This document shows positions 1-9,286 of a stretch of 64,000 bases of DNA, in pieces (the first letter of the stretch is position 1; every line of letters begins with the position of its first letter). This stretch comes from Albidovulum sp. (GTDB lineage Bacteria > Pseudomonadota > Alphaproteobacteria > Rhodobacterales > Rhodobacteraceae). Under the pieces are notes generated by a model. The model had not been told where the DNA came from and made no database searches. It saw nothing but the letters and a program-made list of their open reading frames with translations. The translations under genes and the position numbers were made by a program. The stretch lies in assembly GCA_028823855.1 (NCBI GenBank), contig JAPPFL010000058.1, forward strand, positions 28,465-92,464, written 5' to 3'.

Positions 1-350
1 AGGAAATTCCCCTTGCGAAAATGTGAATCTTGCACGGTACGCATTTGCGTCGTGCCAAACGGCAACACAAGAGAGAGTTAACTGTACCGCGGCAATTTCA
101 GAAACAGTATTCTTCGCGCGCCTTCATTGCAAATCGCAACTATTCGAAGCAAAAGGCAGTCGAGACTAAGTCGAATTCGGAAGTTTCGGCGAATCGTGCT
201 AGTTGAAAGCCGCTCCGGATGCCGTTTTGAAACCTGGGTTGCCGTCATCGCATCTAATATTTCGCGCGAGAATTATTTCCGATCTTTAAGAATAACTGAA
301 GGATCGGCTTTTCTTCCGCGCGATGCCGCCAAGTTTTTCGATGGAACCGC
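1..350. other. Upstream region without a recognisable gene
   Basis: No reading frame here resembles a known protein, and no RNA gene or terminator is obvious. The stretch just before the selD fusion presumably holds its promoter, but no convincing -35/-10 pair could be picked out. Confidence 0.4.
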
Positions 351-2600
351 TTGCGTTTGCCGGGCCGAGTTTGCCGTCAATTCTTCGAATATTCACGAGA
401 TTTCTCATTGAAATTCGAATTCCCGAAAACTCGCGACTTGGTTCTCGTAGGCGGAGGGCATACGCATGCGCTCGTTCTTCTCCATTGGTCCATGAAGCCG
501 GTGGAAGGCGTGCGTCTGACCTTAGTCAATCCCGACCCGGTGGCTCACTACTCTGGAATGCTTCCGGGATTCATCGCCGGGCACTATGCTTCCGAAGATC
601 TGGAAATCGATCTCGTAAAGCTGGCGACGAAGGCGGGCGCCCGCTTGGTTATCGACGCGGCGACGGGAATCGATCGAAGCAAAAGGCTGATCACGTTCTC
701 CGACCGCGCTGAAATCGCCTACGATACGCTGTCGCTGGATACCGGTGTCGCATCAATGCTTCCCGATCTTCCTGGATACGGCGAGTGGGCGCAGCCTGCT
801 AAACCGCTAGGCAAACTGGCGGTCGCTTGGGAGGCTTTTATTGACGAAGAAGCGTCGCGGCGAAAGAACTCTGCGGTTGCGGTGATCGGGGGAGGAGTCG
901 CGGGCGTGGAAATTGCGTTGGCAGCCGCTTGGCGACTCCGAACGGTCGACGCGATTTCGCCGGCCGTTTCTTTGGTGGAGGAAGGAACGAGCATTCTTCG
1001 GGAGACTTCCCGTCGAACCCGTTCCGCGCTCTTGCGGCGAGCCCGAGATCTCGGAGTCCTCGTAAGGACCGGCGTTAAACCCCGCGAAATCAGCAGTGAA
1101 GGCCTATTTCTTGATAGCGGCGAATTCGTCCCGGCTACCTTCACGATTGGCGCAGCGGGCGGTCGGCCTGCTCCCTGGCTCGACGACATTGGGCTCAAAA
1201 CGCACGGCGGCTTCTTAGTCGTCGACAGATTTCTTCGCTGTCCTCAAGACTCATCAATCTACGCTGTGGGCGACTGCGCCCATATGCTCCATTCGCCGCG
1301 CCCGAAGGCGGGAGTATTCGCGGTGCGACAGGCTCCCGTGCTCTTGAATAACCTAAGGGCGGCGGTTGCGGGAGGTCGCCAAAGGGAATTCGCGCCGCAA
1401 AATGACTACCTGAAACTGGTTTCGGCCGGATCGAAATTCGCAGTTGCGGAAAAGTTCGGTCTCACCGTTTCCGGGCGTCGAATTTGGAAGCTCAAGGATA
1501 GGATCGACCGGCGATTCATGAACAAATTCGCTTCTCGTCCTATGCTGGCGCCGAAACGGAAGCCGCCGCCTTCGTCCGCGCGAGGGCTTGCTGAATTTCT
1601 CGAAAGCGAGAAGGCGCTTTGCGGCGGCTGCGGAGCCAAGCTGGGCGGCTATGCGCTTCGCCGGGCGTTGGCGGACCTTCCGCCGGTCGCGCGTTCCGAC
1701 GTACTGTCTTCAATCGGCGACGATGCCGCCGTGTTGCGGCAATCGGACGGAGTACAAGTAATATCGGTAGACCATTTGAGGGCCTTTGTCGATGATCCAT
1801 GGCTGCACGCACGGATCGCAGCGGTGCACGCCCTAGGCGACATTTGGGCGATGGGCGCGCGTCCGCAGTCGGCCCTCGCCTCAATAATACTTCCCCGAAT
1901 GGCGGAAAAATTGCAGACTCGGACGCTGCGAGAGATATTGCATGCCGCTGCGTCCGTATTCGGCGCAGAGGGCGCCGACATCGTTGGGGGGCACACGAGC
2001 CAGGGGCCCGAACTTTCAATCGGATTCGCTGTAACGGGATTGTCCGGAAGGGCTGTCGTCGGCAAGGGCGGAGCGAGACCTGGCGACAAAATCTTTCTTA
2101 CGAAACCGATCGGGACGGGAACGATAATGGCTGCGGCAATGACGGCATCCGCTCCAGCACGCGAATTCGCGGCGGCGTTGGACACAATGCAGCGGCCTTC
2201 AGGTAAAGCTTCCGGCATTCTCGCGCCGGTCGCGACCGCCATGACCGATACAACAGGATTCGGGCTAGCCGGTCATTTGATGGAAATCCTGGACGCTTCT
2301 TCCGTCGCCGCTCGAATCGAAATTGACGCCGTGCCGCTTTGCGACGGCGCGGCGAGCCTAGCGAATTCCGGCATCCGCTCCATATTGTGGGACGGCAATT
2401 ACGCGGTCGCGAGCCGCATGAAATTGCCGGGGCGGCAAGAAGATCCCTTGCTATTTGATCCTCAGACCGCCGGCGGCCTGCTGGCGACCGTGCCGCAGAG
2501 TATTTCCGATCAAGCGATGGCGCGCTTGCTGAGAATCGGGGAAAGCGCGTCGATAATCGGCGAAATCTTCGCCGGTACGCCATCGATTTCAGTCGAGTAG
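351..2600 (+). CDS. selD: FAD-dependent NADH-dehydrogenase-like / selenide water dikinase fusion (SelD)
   Basis: Two domains in one 749-residue chain. Residues about 27-400 form an FAD/NAD(P) pyridine-nucleotide oxidoreductase: the first dinucleotide motif is VLVGGGHTH, the second AVIGGGVAGVEIA, and a GDCAHM-type FAD motif follows. Residues about 415-749 are SelD, which makes selenophosphate from selenide and ATP. The SelD catalytic motif CGGCGAK has Cys at 424 and 427 and Lys at 430, followed by the SIGDDAAVL and TDTTGFGLAGH metal/ATP motifs. This fusion is a known SelD architecture in proteobacteria; the oxidoreductase part is thought to help supply reduced selenium, which remains an inference. 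The start is uncertain: both candidates are TTG, at 351 or at 408, and the latter begins just ahead of the FAD domain. The gene converges on mnmH, which uses selenophosphate. No selA or selB is present in the window. Confidence 0.9.
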   Translation: MRLPGRVCRQFFEYSRDFSLKFEFPKTRDLVLVGGGHTHALVLLHWSMKPVEGVRLTLVNPDPVAHYSGMLPGFIAGHYASEDLEIDLVKLATKAGARLVIDAATGIDRSKRLITFSDRAEIAYDTLSLDTGVASMLPDLPGYGEWAQPAKPLGKLAVAWEAFIDEEASRRKNSAVAVIGGGVAGVEIALAAAWRLRTVDAISPAVSLVEEGTSILRETSRRTRSALLRRARDLGVLVRTGVKPREISSEGLFLDSGEFVPATFTIGAAGGRPAPWLDDIGLKTHGGFLVVDRFLRCPQDSSIYAVGDCAHMLHSPRPKAGVFAVRQAPVLLNNLRAAVAGGRQREFAPQNDYLKLVSAGSKFAVAEKFGLTVSGRRIWKLKDRIDRRFMNKFASRPMLAPKRKPPPSSARGLAEFLESEKALCGGCGAKLGGYALRRALADLPPVARSDVLSSIGDDAAVLRQSDGVQVISVDHLRAFVDDPWLHARIAAVHALGDIWAMGARPQSALASIILPRMAEKLQTRTLREILHAAASVFGAEGADIVGGHTSQGPELSIGFAVTGLSGRAVVGKGGARPGDKIFLTKPIGTGTIMAAAMTASAPAREFAAALDTMQRPSGKASGILAPVATAMTDTTGFGLAGHLMEILDASSVAARIEIDAVPLCDGAASLANSGIRSILWDGNYAVASRMKLPGRQEDPLLFDPQTAGGLLATVPQSISDQAMARLLRIGESASIIGEIFAGTPSISVE

Positions 2601-2773
2601 GGGCAAGGATTGCGCGCTTGTCTCGGAAGCTAAAACAGTTTGCCGGCCGAGGAAGCAAGGCTCCGGAAAAAGATGCCATTTTGTCAAAATCGGATGCGAT
2701 TTCGCCAAGTCGTTTCATCGCGCGCAATCCGAGAATTTTCGTTTAAATTCAGCTATCCGGCCGTCTATCGAAT

Positions 2774-3886
2774 CTACGGCGTCGCTTGACGCAAAGGAGT
2801 TGCGCTTTCCTTTCGAGGCGCGCGGGTTGCCGACGGAACCGCTCGAATAGTTCGGGCCAGGTCGGGCGCCGCCGCCTCCAGCCCGTCTGCGGAAGTCGAG
2901 CTCAGCGTGAATTTCTCGACGGGGCCAATTTCGTCGCGAGACCGCTGCCTCGCGTAGCGAGGGTCGTAATGATTGGTGATCAATTCCTTGGCGAACGCCT
3001 CGTAGCGGCCGTTGTCGTATAGGTTGAACCAGTGGTCTACGGTTTTTCCCGAGTGCAGCTTGCGCATTTTGCCCAGTATTTCCTTAAGCCGTGCAGAGTC
3101 TTCGACGATGTCCGGAAAACTGCGCACTAGGCAGCGGGCTCGCTCTTTCAGCGGGGCTTCAATTTCGATGCGTGCGGCACTTTGCATTGCGGTCCACAGG
3201 GAAGGCGGAATAGATAGTCCCCCAATGCGACTTGATTCCGCTTCTACGACGACCGGGGCGGTCGGGTCCAGCAAAAGCAGCTGCGACGCCAGCATGCTCT
3301 CGAAAGACTTTTGCGACGGCTGTCCTCCGGCTCTGGCGCCGAACAGAGAGCCGCGGTGGTTCGCCAAGCGCTCGAGATCCAGAGTCTGCACGTCGTGTTC
3401 CGAAAGCAAACGCAGCAGTTCGGTTTTTGAAGTGCCCGTGTTCCCATCCAGCAGAATGAATTCGGATTCGAGAGGGCGCCCGTAAAGGAAGTCGACAACT
3501 AGCCGGCGATAGGTTCGGTAGCCGCCACACAGTACCGTTGAATTCCAGCCGACTTGCGCCAGAACAGTAGCCAGTGCGCCCGAGCGCTGTCCCCCGCGCC
3601 AGCAGTAGACTAGAGGCTTGTAGCTTCCGTCCGCATGAGCAAGATGGTTTTCGAGGTGCCCTGCGATATTGCGCGCAACGAGCGCGGCGCCCATTTTCTG
3701 CGCCTTAAATCTGCTAACGTTTTTGTATGTCCATCCTACAAGCGACCTTTCGTTGTCGTCGAGCACCGGCAAGTTAATCGAACCGGGAATGCTGTCTTCC
3801 GAGAACTCGGAAGGAGAACGAACGTCGAGAATTTCATCGAAATCGTGGCGCAAGAATTCGCCAAGCGATTTTGGAGCAAATTTCAT
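2774..3886 (-). CDS. mnmH: tRNA 2-selenouridine synthase (MnmH/SelU)
   Basis: The 370-residue protein replaces sulfur of 2-thiouridine at the wobble base of certain tRNAs with selenium, through a geranylated intermediate. The N-terminal rhodanese domain starts near DVRSPSEF, and its catalytic Cys is C95 in YCWRGGQRS. A P-loop (GNTGTSKT, residues 148-155) opens the C-terminal ATPase-like domain. The length matches the family. The ATG at 3886 was chosen because MKFAPKSLGEFL begins directly at the rhodanese fold; an upstream in-frame extension of 12 residues has no family counterpart. The gene is convergent with the selD fusion, so selenophosphate supply and use are encoded side by side. Confidence 0.92.
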   Translation of the reverse strand: MKFAPKSLGEFLRHDFDEILDVRSPSEFSEDSIPGSINLPVLDDNERSLVGWTYKNVSRFKAQKMGAALVARNIAGHLENHLAHADGSYKPLVYCWRGGQRSGALATVLAQVGWNSTVLCGGYRTYRRLVVDFLYGRPLESEFILLDGNTGTSKTELLRLLSEHDVQTLDLERLANHRGSLFGARAGGQPSQKSFESMLASQLLLLDPTAPVVVEAESSRIGGLSIPPSLWTAMQSAARIEIEAPLKERARCLVRSFPDIVEDSARLKEILGKMRKLHSGKTVDHWFNLYDNGRYEAFAKELITNHYDPRYARQRSRDEIGPVEKFTLSSTSADGLEAAAPDLARTIRAVPSATRAPRKESATPLRQATP

Positions 3887-4007
3887 GAGCGGACAATAAT
3901 ACCATCGCCTGGGCGGCGACAAGAATTGAGTGGGTTGGGCGATGCTTGGCTTTTTTCCTCGGCTCCGGGTTGTAAAATTGCATTCGTTTGGATTTAATGT
4001 CCGGCGC

Positions 4008-4084
4008 GGCCCCGTAGCTCAGCAGGATAGAGCGACCGCCTCCTAAGCGGTAGGTCACAGGTTCGAATCCTGTCGGGGCCGCCA
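4008..4084 (+). tRNA. tRNA-Arg (anticodon CCT, reads AGG)
   Basis: A full cloverleaf can be drawn. The acceptor GGCCCCG pairs with CGGGGCC, the D arm is GCTC/GAGC, and the anticodon stem ACCGC/GCGGT encloses the loop CTCCTAA. The T arm is ACAGG/CCTGT with loop TTCGAAT. The discriminator is G and the 3' CCA is encoded in the DNA. The anticodon CCT gives arginine. Confidence 0.97.
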
Positions 4085-4302
4085 GTTCGCAATGCCATTC
4101 GCCAATTGGTAGCGTGCCGAAATGCGGGATCTATGTTCGCAAAGCGCGACATCCCTCGAAATATCTTTTCCCGAGTATCGAAATTCTTTCTTTTTTGACG
4201 GGCGGCAATTCGCAAATACGCTTGAATGCGCAGGTTGAATTGACCGGCTTGCTAGCTGGCGGTAATTGGCAACGACTAGGAATTCTCTTGCGGGGACGAA
4301 AT

Positions 4303-6237
4303 ATGAAAACTGAGTCCGCCAATGAACCAGGCGTTGTATTCGGAACGGACGAAAAAATGGCCGCCAGTCGCGAAGTTCGACTCGGCGGTCTTGCTTTTAC
4401 GATTGACAGCGTGGCGCTGAGAACTCTGACCTGGTTCGGCGAAGAAGTAGTTCGCGCCATATCGTGGCCGGTCAGGGATGAAAATTGGATTACATTGACG
4501 CAGGAAGTCCGATCGGAATCATTCGACGAAAAAAACGGTGCCGCCGTATACAATCTCGAATTCACGGTATTCGACGGCCTGCTTTCATGCAGTCTTCAGA
4601 TCGAGGCGAACGCGGCCGGCTCGATTTGCGCCGACCTGGAGATGACGGCGGTCGAAGAGTTTCGTACCAATAGGGCAGGATTTACCGTTCTACACCCTAT
4701 CAATGGCGTGGCGGGCGAGCCGCTTTCGATTCTGCATCCCGACGGCAGCGTCGAAGACTCGACATTCCCATATTTTATTTCGCCAGGTCAGCCGGCGTTC
4801 GACATTGCGGGGCTGCGCCATACGGTCGGATCTGCGCGAGTGGAAATCGATTTTCAGGGCGAAATATTTGAAATGGAAGATCAGAGGAACTGGTCGGATG
4901 CTTCTTACAAGACATACTGCCCGCCATTGGTGCTCCCGTTCACATATACGATCAAGGAAGGCGAGACCCGGCGCCAAAGAATCAGCATAGCTCTCACTGG
5001 AGGGAAGCAAGAGAGCGCGAGAAAAACTTCCGAAACCCGAATCGAGTTTAAAGAAACAGGCGAACTGTTTCCTGCCGTCGGCCTTGCGGTCGAAAGGGGA
5101 TGGATCGGATCTGAATCGGATTCGGATGCGCTGCGGGCTTGCCGGGCATCGCATCTCCTGGTTCGAGTCGGTCCCGAAATCGATCCGGAGTTTCTTGCTG
5201 AAGCGGCGGAGCTTTCCTCAAATACGGGTGCCGACATCGATCTAGAATTCGTCATTCCGGGCGATGTTTCGGCCGCGGATTATCTTGAGGTAGCGGCGGA
5301 ATCGGTTTTGCGCGCCGACTTGGTACCGGCGAGAGTCGTCGCGATGCCGGAACCGTATATGCATAGTTACCAGCCTTCGGGGCCGTGGCCGACCGGACCG
5401 ACGCCGCAGCAAATCGTTGGTGAGGCCCGCAGGGCATTCCCGGGCGCGAAAATCGGCGGAGGGGTGCTTACGAACTTCACGGAGCTGAACCGATGCCGCC
5501 CGGATGCCGATGCGTGCGACTTCATTTCGCATGGCATTACGGCAATCGTGCATGTTTCCGATGATCGTTCCGTGGTTGAAGCTCTCGAATCCCTTCCGTC
5601 GATTTTTAAGAGCGCGACGGCGTTGGGTCGAAATCTGCCATATAGGCTCGGGCTCGTTTCGATCGGCATGCGTTCAAACCCGTACGGCGCATCTGTCGCG
5701 CCGAACCCCGAAGGCATTCGCCAAGCCATGGCGATGCACGATCCCCGGCATTCCAGCTTGTTCGGCGCCGCTTGGGCCGTCGGCGCGCTTGCGGCGACAG
5801 AGAGCAATTCGGTTGATTCTATTACTCTCGCCTCGCCGGCGGGACCGTTCGCTATCGTAAACGCGAAGCAGCCTGTTCCCAGGCTGGTACTGGACGACAA
5901 TCCGGACGCGGTAGTGATTCCCCTATTCCATGTCTTTCGCTTCGCCTCCGGCCTGAATTCGCGCCCGCGATTCTCTGTCATAGGACTGCCCGCCGGACTG
6001 CATTCGTTTGCCGTGGCCGCGGAAAGCGGTAGAGTCGATTGCGTGATAGCGAATCTTGGGACGCGCTCGGCGGATGCGAATTTTTCCGGGTTCGATTTAA
6101 GGTCGTGCATTATGGGTCGCCGTTCCTTCGGAGATGCGTTGAAGAGCTACAATTGGGTCGATGCGTCGCTGGCAAAGTCGAACGGGCGAATTGCGCTGGA
6201 GCCATTCGAAGTCGCGTTCGCCGAAATTGAGATTTGA
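4303..6237 (+). CDS. apnL: D-apionate lactonase (ApnL)
   Basis: A 644-residue cytoplasmic protein. It recalls the ApnL family, which opens D-apionolactone to D-apionate in apiose catabolism. The clearest family-like blocks are the segment with TNRAGFTVLHPINGVAG near residue 120 and a FEMEDQRNWSDASYKTY-type block near residue 190, followed by a proline-rich PLVLPFTY. The ATG at 4303 has a purine-rich SD (GGGGACGA) eight bases upstream; a longer GTG-started frame from 4114 would add unrelated residues right after the tRNA. The RuBisCO-like oiaX follows 280 bases downstream, and oiaK and apnO lie about 12 kb away on the same strand, which supports the pathway call. The family assignment rests on remembered motifs, not on a search. 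Confidence 0.8.
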   Translation: MKTESANEPGVVFGTDEKMAASREVRLGGLAFTIDSVALRTLTWFGEEVVRAISWPVRDENWITLTQEVRSESFDEKNGAAVYNLEFTVFDGLLSCSLQIEANAAGSICADLEMTAVEEFRTNRAGFTVLHPINGVAGEPLSILHPDGSVEDSTFPYFISPGQPAFDIAGLRHTVGSARVEIDFQGEIFEMEDQRNWSDASYKTYCPPLVLPFTYTIKEGETRRQRISIALTGGKQESARKTSETRIEFKETGELFPAVGLAVERGWIGSESDSDALRACRASHLLVRVGPEIDPEFLAEAAELSSNTGADIDLEFVIPGDVSAADYLEVAAESVLRADLVPARVVAMPEPYMHSYQPSGPWPTGPTPQQIVGEARRAFPGAKIGGGVLTNFTELNRCRPDADACDFISHGITAIVHVSDDRSVVEALESLPSIFKSATALGRNLPYRLGLVSIGMRSNPYGASVAPNPEGIRQAMAMHDPRHSSLFGAAWAVGALAATESNSVDSITLASPAGPFAIVNAKQPVPRLVLDDNPDAVVIPLFHVFRFASGLNSRPRFSVIGLPAGLHSFAVAAESGRVDCVIANLGTRSADANFSGFDLRSCIMGRRSFGDALKSYNWVDASLAKSNGRIALEPFEVAFAEIEI

Positions 6238-6486
6238 TTGGTAAAGCGCCTTGAGGGAGGATGAAGTCCTGAACGGGAACAGACCACGCCAACGAAAAAA
6301 TATTGCAGAAGCGCAATTGCGAACGCCTGCGAGAATCGCGCTTTCAGTTGCGGCGGTACGTCCTCGCGCGTCGACTGGTCCGGATTTGGAATTCCGGTGC
6401 AAATTCCAGCCGTTTCGCTCGGACTTGGCAAACGGCCGGTCTGAGACCGGGTAACGCGAACTAAGCGAAACAAATTCGAGGGGAAT

Positions 6487-6525
6487 ATGATTGCACCGAA
6501 GCCGCGAGCGCAGAAGAATGAGTGA
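6487..6525 (+). CDS. Possible 12-codon leader peptide overlapping the oiaX start
   Basis: An ATG at 6487, preceded by GAGGGG, opens a 12-codon frame (MIAPKPRAQKNE). It ends in a TGA that overlaps the oiaX start as AATGAGTGA. This layout would allow translational coupling. It could equally be a chance frame, with the strong SD serving nothing; it is too short to judge by composition. Confidence 0.22.
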   Translation: MIAPKPRAQKNE

Positions 6526-7735
6526 CCGCGAAAGCTCTATTTCGCGCACTAGCCGCATTGAGGCAGACTACCTTTTGGAAACGCCGGTGGACCCGCGCGC
6601 CGCTTTGGAAGCCATGGCCGGCGAGCAGTCTTCCGGCACATTCGTTTCTCTGCCTGCTGAAACGCCGGAATTGAAGGCCAGAGCCGCCGCGCGCGTGGAG
6701 AGCTTTGAGATTCTCGAGCAGGTCGGCGATCCTTCTCTGCCCGGATCGATCCATGCTGAAAACGGCTATCGGAGGGTCCTGGCTACTCTTTCATGGCCTC
6801 TTGCGAACTTGGGACCGTCGTTGCCCAATCTCGTTGCCACGGTGGCAGGCGGTTTATTCGAGCTAAAGCAGCTTTCCGGGCTGCGGATACTGGATTTGCG
6901 AGTTCCCGACGAATTCGCGGCCACCTATTCCGGGCCGGCGTTCGGCGTAGCCGGAACTCGTCGGTTGTCCGGGGTCGAGGGTCGCCCCCTGATCGGCACT
7001 ATCATCAAACCCAACGTCGGATTGGACGCTTCCGAGACGGCGGAACTGGCGCAGTCCATGTTCGAGGCGGGAATCGACTTCATCAAGGACGACGAGCTGC
7101 AAGCGGACGGGGCTGCATGCCCGTTCAGCGAGCGCGCCGGATCGGTCATGAAGAAGCTTAACGAATATTCGGATCGATTCGGGCGAAAGCCGATGTACGC
7201 CATAAATATAACGGGCGATTTGGATCAAATGCGCCGCCGCCACGATCAGGTCGTGAATCTTGGCGGAACATGCGTCATGGTGAGCCTGAATTCAGTAGGC
7301 TTGGTTGGAATGATCGAGCTTCGAAAGCATTGCCAATTGCCGATTCATGCTCATCGCAACGGGTGGGGTTATCTTTCGCGCCATCCATTGCTTGGCTGGT
7401 CGTTTGCCGCTTGGCAAAAGCTGTGGCGCATCGTGGGAGTCGACCACTTGCACGTCAACGGTCTTGGCAACAAATTTTGCGAATCGGACGAAAGCGTCAT
7501 CGAGTCTGCGAGAACTTGCCTCAGCCCGTTGTTCGACTCCAAGCCGTGTACGGTCATGCCCGTTTTTTCTTCCGCGCAAACCGCCAGGCAGGTTCCGGCA
7601 ACATTCGACGCGCTTGGATCGGCCGATTTGATTTTTGCGGCGGGCGGCGGCATCCACGGACATCCGGACGGCCCTGCAGCCGGAGTTTTGAAAATTAGGC
7701 GCGCCTGGGAGAAGGCAATGAAAGCGGCAAACTAG
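6518..7735 (+). CDS. oiaX: RuBisCO-like protein, 3-oxo-isoapionate-4-phosphate transcarboxylase/hydrolase (OiaX)
   Basis: A 405-residue form IV RuBisCO-like protein. Visible RuBisCO landmarks are GTIIKPNVGLD (K164), the metal-ligand block KDDE at 190-193 including the carbamylatable Lys position, HAHRNGWG (H279, R280), DHLHVNG (H310, H312) with loop-6-like K319, PVFSS, and the phosphate-binding AAGGGIHGHPDG at 374-385. The segment EAMAGEQSSGTF near the N-terminus also fits this subfamily. The OiaX family cleaves 3-oxo-isoapionate 4-phosphate to 3-phosphoglycerate and glycolate. The neighbours apnL, oiaK and apnO support that substrate over methionine-salvage RLP functions. The ATG at 6518 sits behind AGAAGA; a TTG frame extends to 6491. 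Confidence 0.85.
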   Translation: MSDRESSISRTSRIEADYLLETPVDPRAALEAMAGEQSSGTFVSLPAETPELKARAAARVESFEILEQVGDPSLPGSIHAENGYRRVLATLSWPLANLGPSLPNLVATVAGGLFELKQLSGLRILDLRVPDEFAATYSGPAFGVAGTRRLSGVEGRPLIGTIIKPNVGLDASETAELAQSMFEAGIDFIKDDELQADGAACPFSERAGSVMKKLNEYSDRFGRKPMYAINITGDLDQMRRRHDQVVNLGGTCVMVSLNSVGLVGMIELRKHCQLPIHAHRNGWGYLSRHPLLGWSFAAWQKLWRIVGVDHLHVNGLGNKFCESDESVIESARTCLSPLFDSKPCTVMPVFSSAQTARQVPATFDALGSADLIFAAGGGIHGHPDGPAAGVLKIRRAWEKAMKAAN

Positions 7736-8029
7736 AAAAATTATCTTTAGTGGCGGGCGGCCGCCGATTCTCCGGCAAGGGCAGCGGCCAAAAATCCGTC
7801 GCGGATCGGGATTCCGTTAATTCGAGAAAAACGGGACTATTGACGAGGCCGCCCGCAAATCGCCGCGATGCCCAAGGCAAAGCTGGATAGCCACGTCCCC
7901 GTCTACGGGAAGAAGCATTTTCCGCGCCTACCCATCCGGAGACCATGGATACGGCGAGTTCTTGGCCGTGTCGCCGCGCGGTTCGCTCTTAGCGGTCATT
8001 TGAGCCAGCGGTCGGTTCAGGGTCAATCG

Positions 8030-9064
8030 CTAGGACGCCGATCCGGCAGGCAGCGCGCGCTGCACGAAATAGCCGGGATTCTTTAGTTGACGGCGAAGGG
8101 CGGGCAATATTTCGCGATACGCATCCCATAGGCCGCGGTAAGCCGGCGGGCAGTCCGCCTTTATTTCTTCGTGCAGCTTTGAAAGGGCATAGTACGGAAC
8201 CAATGGAAACATGTGGTGTTCGACGTGGTAGTTCATATTCGCGTAGACGAAGCTGAACGCCGGGTTCAGGTAAACCGTTCTCGAATTCAGGCGATGATCC
8301 GGAATGTCTTCCGCAAGTCCCGCGTGCTGCATTGCCGCCAGAACGCTATGGAGCCATGAACCGTAGAAAGTCGGCAGCCCGAAGAACAGGAGCGGCATGA
8401 AGCTGTTGGCCGCGACCGACCATGCCACGACGGCCGCGAGCAGCCCTGTTTGAAGCCTCGCGTAAAATACGACTTTCGATCGCTCCTTGGCCGGAATGAA
8501 TTCCCGTTCTTCCTCGTTGATGAACCCGGCGCTATGGCGAAGCGTTTTCGACAGCTCATTCGTTCCCGCTCGCAGATGCAGCATGTTTAGCAGCATCCCC
8601 CAGATGTCCGGCGGCCTGGGAAAAGCTATCTCCGGGTCTCTTCCGACGACAATGGTGTCGGTATGGTGCCTGGCATGGCTCCATCGCCAGAAATAAGGGT
8701 TCTTGAGAGCGAAGAAACCGAGAATCCATAGAAACGTCTCGTTGATCCAGCGTGTCTTGAAGGGAGTTCCGTGGAGGCACTCGTGGAAACGGGACTCGGC
8801 GGCGGACGCGTAGAGAACGCCGTAAACGAGAAACGCGGGCAGCGCGACCCAGGTGCCCCAGCTCGCGAGCGCCAGAATTCCGGCTGCCAGCAATAGAAAC
8901 AGCCATAGCCCGAAATCTCGAAGTGCGGCGCCGTCACTTCTTTTCATAAGCTCTTTCATTCGCTTTCTTGGAACAGGGCATGCGTACCAGTCGGAATGCT
9001 CGAACATCTTCGCGTCGGCATTTCCTGACAATCTGTAATTCCTGAATGCCAGAGACTCTGCCAT
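8030..9064 (-). CDS. Membrane fatty-acid-desaturase-family protein
   Basis: A 344-residue integral membrane diiron protein. Its three histidine boxes are HECLH (94-98), HARHH (130-134) and HVEHH (near 281-285), with hydrophobic segments before and between them. Such proteins desaturate or hydroxylate aliphatic substrates using oxygen and electrons from a ferredoxin or cytochrome. The ATG at 9064 has an AGGAGG SD. It is divergent from nothing on its left but shares its upstream region with the end of the LacI-type gene, and a LacI-type palindrome lies 137 bases before its start. Its place inside the apionate cluster suggests a catabolic hydroxylase or monooxygenase role rather than lipid desaturation; that is inference, and the substrate is unknown. 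Confidence 0.85.
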   Translation of the reverse strand: MAESLAFRNYRLSGNADAKMFEHSDWYACPVPRKRMKELMKRSDGAALRDFGLWLFLLLAAGILALASWGTWVALPAFLVYGVLYASAAESRFHECLHGTPFKTRWINETFLWILGFFALKNPYFWRWSHARHHTDTIVVGRDPEIAFPRPPDIWGMLLNMLHLRAGTNELSKTLRHSAGFINEEEREFIPAKERSKVVFYARLQTGLLAAVVAWSVAANSFMPLLFFGLPTFYGSWLHSVLAAMQHAGLAEDIPDHRLNSRTVYLNPAFSFVYANMNYHVEHHMFPLVPYYALSKLHEEIKADCPPAYRGLWDAYREILPALRRQLKNPGYFVQRALPAGSAS

Positions 9065-9177
9065 CGGTCCGTCCTCCTGCGGATTTTTTCGATCTCATAA
9101 CAATGATTCGGCCAATAATGCAATATGTGTCGAGGAATTATTGCAAAACTATCCAAAATTTTTTCGAAAATGATAGT

Positions 9178-9199
9178 CTGCATCACGAAATTGATGCAG
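9178..9199. promoter_or_regulatory. Inverted repeat upstream of the desaturase gene
   Basis: CTGCATCA and TGATGCAG are perfect 8-bp arms around a 6-base spacer. The repeat lies directly beside the LacI-type palindrome at 9201. It may be a second operator half or an independent binding site. Confidence 0.4.
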
Positions 9200-9200
9200 G

Positions 9201-9213
9201 TGAAAGCGTTTCA
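9201..9213. promoter_or_regulatory. LacI-family operator-like palindrome
   Basis: TGAAAGCGTTTCA has 5-bp perfect arms around a central GCG, the form typical of LacI/GalR/CcpA operators. It lies 137 bases upstream of the desaturase start and 74 bases beyond the end of the adjacent LacI-type gene, so that regulator is the natural candidate to bind it. Confidence 0.6.
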
Positions 9214-9286
9214 ACCATTGACGAACCGCGCGGGGTCCCGGTGACAGGGAAGCTATTTGCGTAACTCGAGCAGGGCAGGAATCGCG

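Noticed and set aside
127..411. 94-codon frame ahead of the selD fusion
   Set aside because: No SD or motif, and it overlaps the start of the fusion gene.
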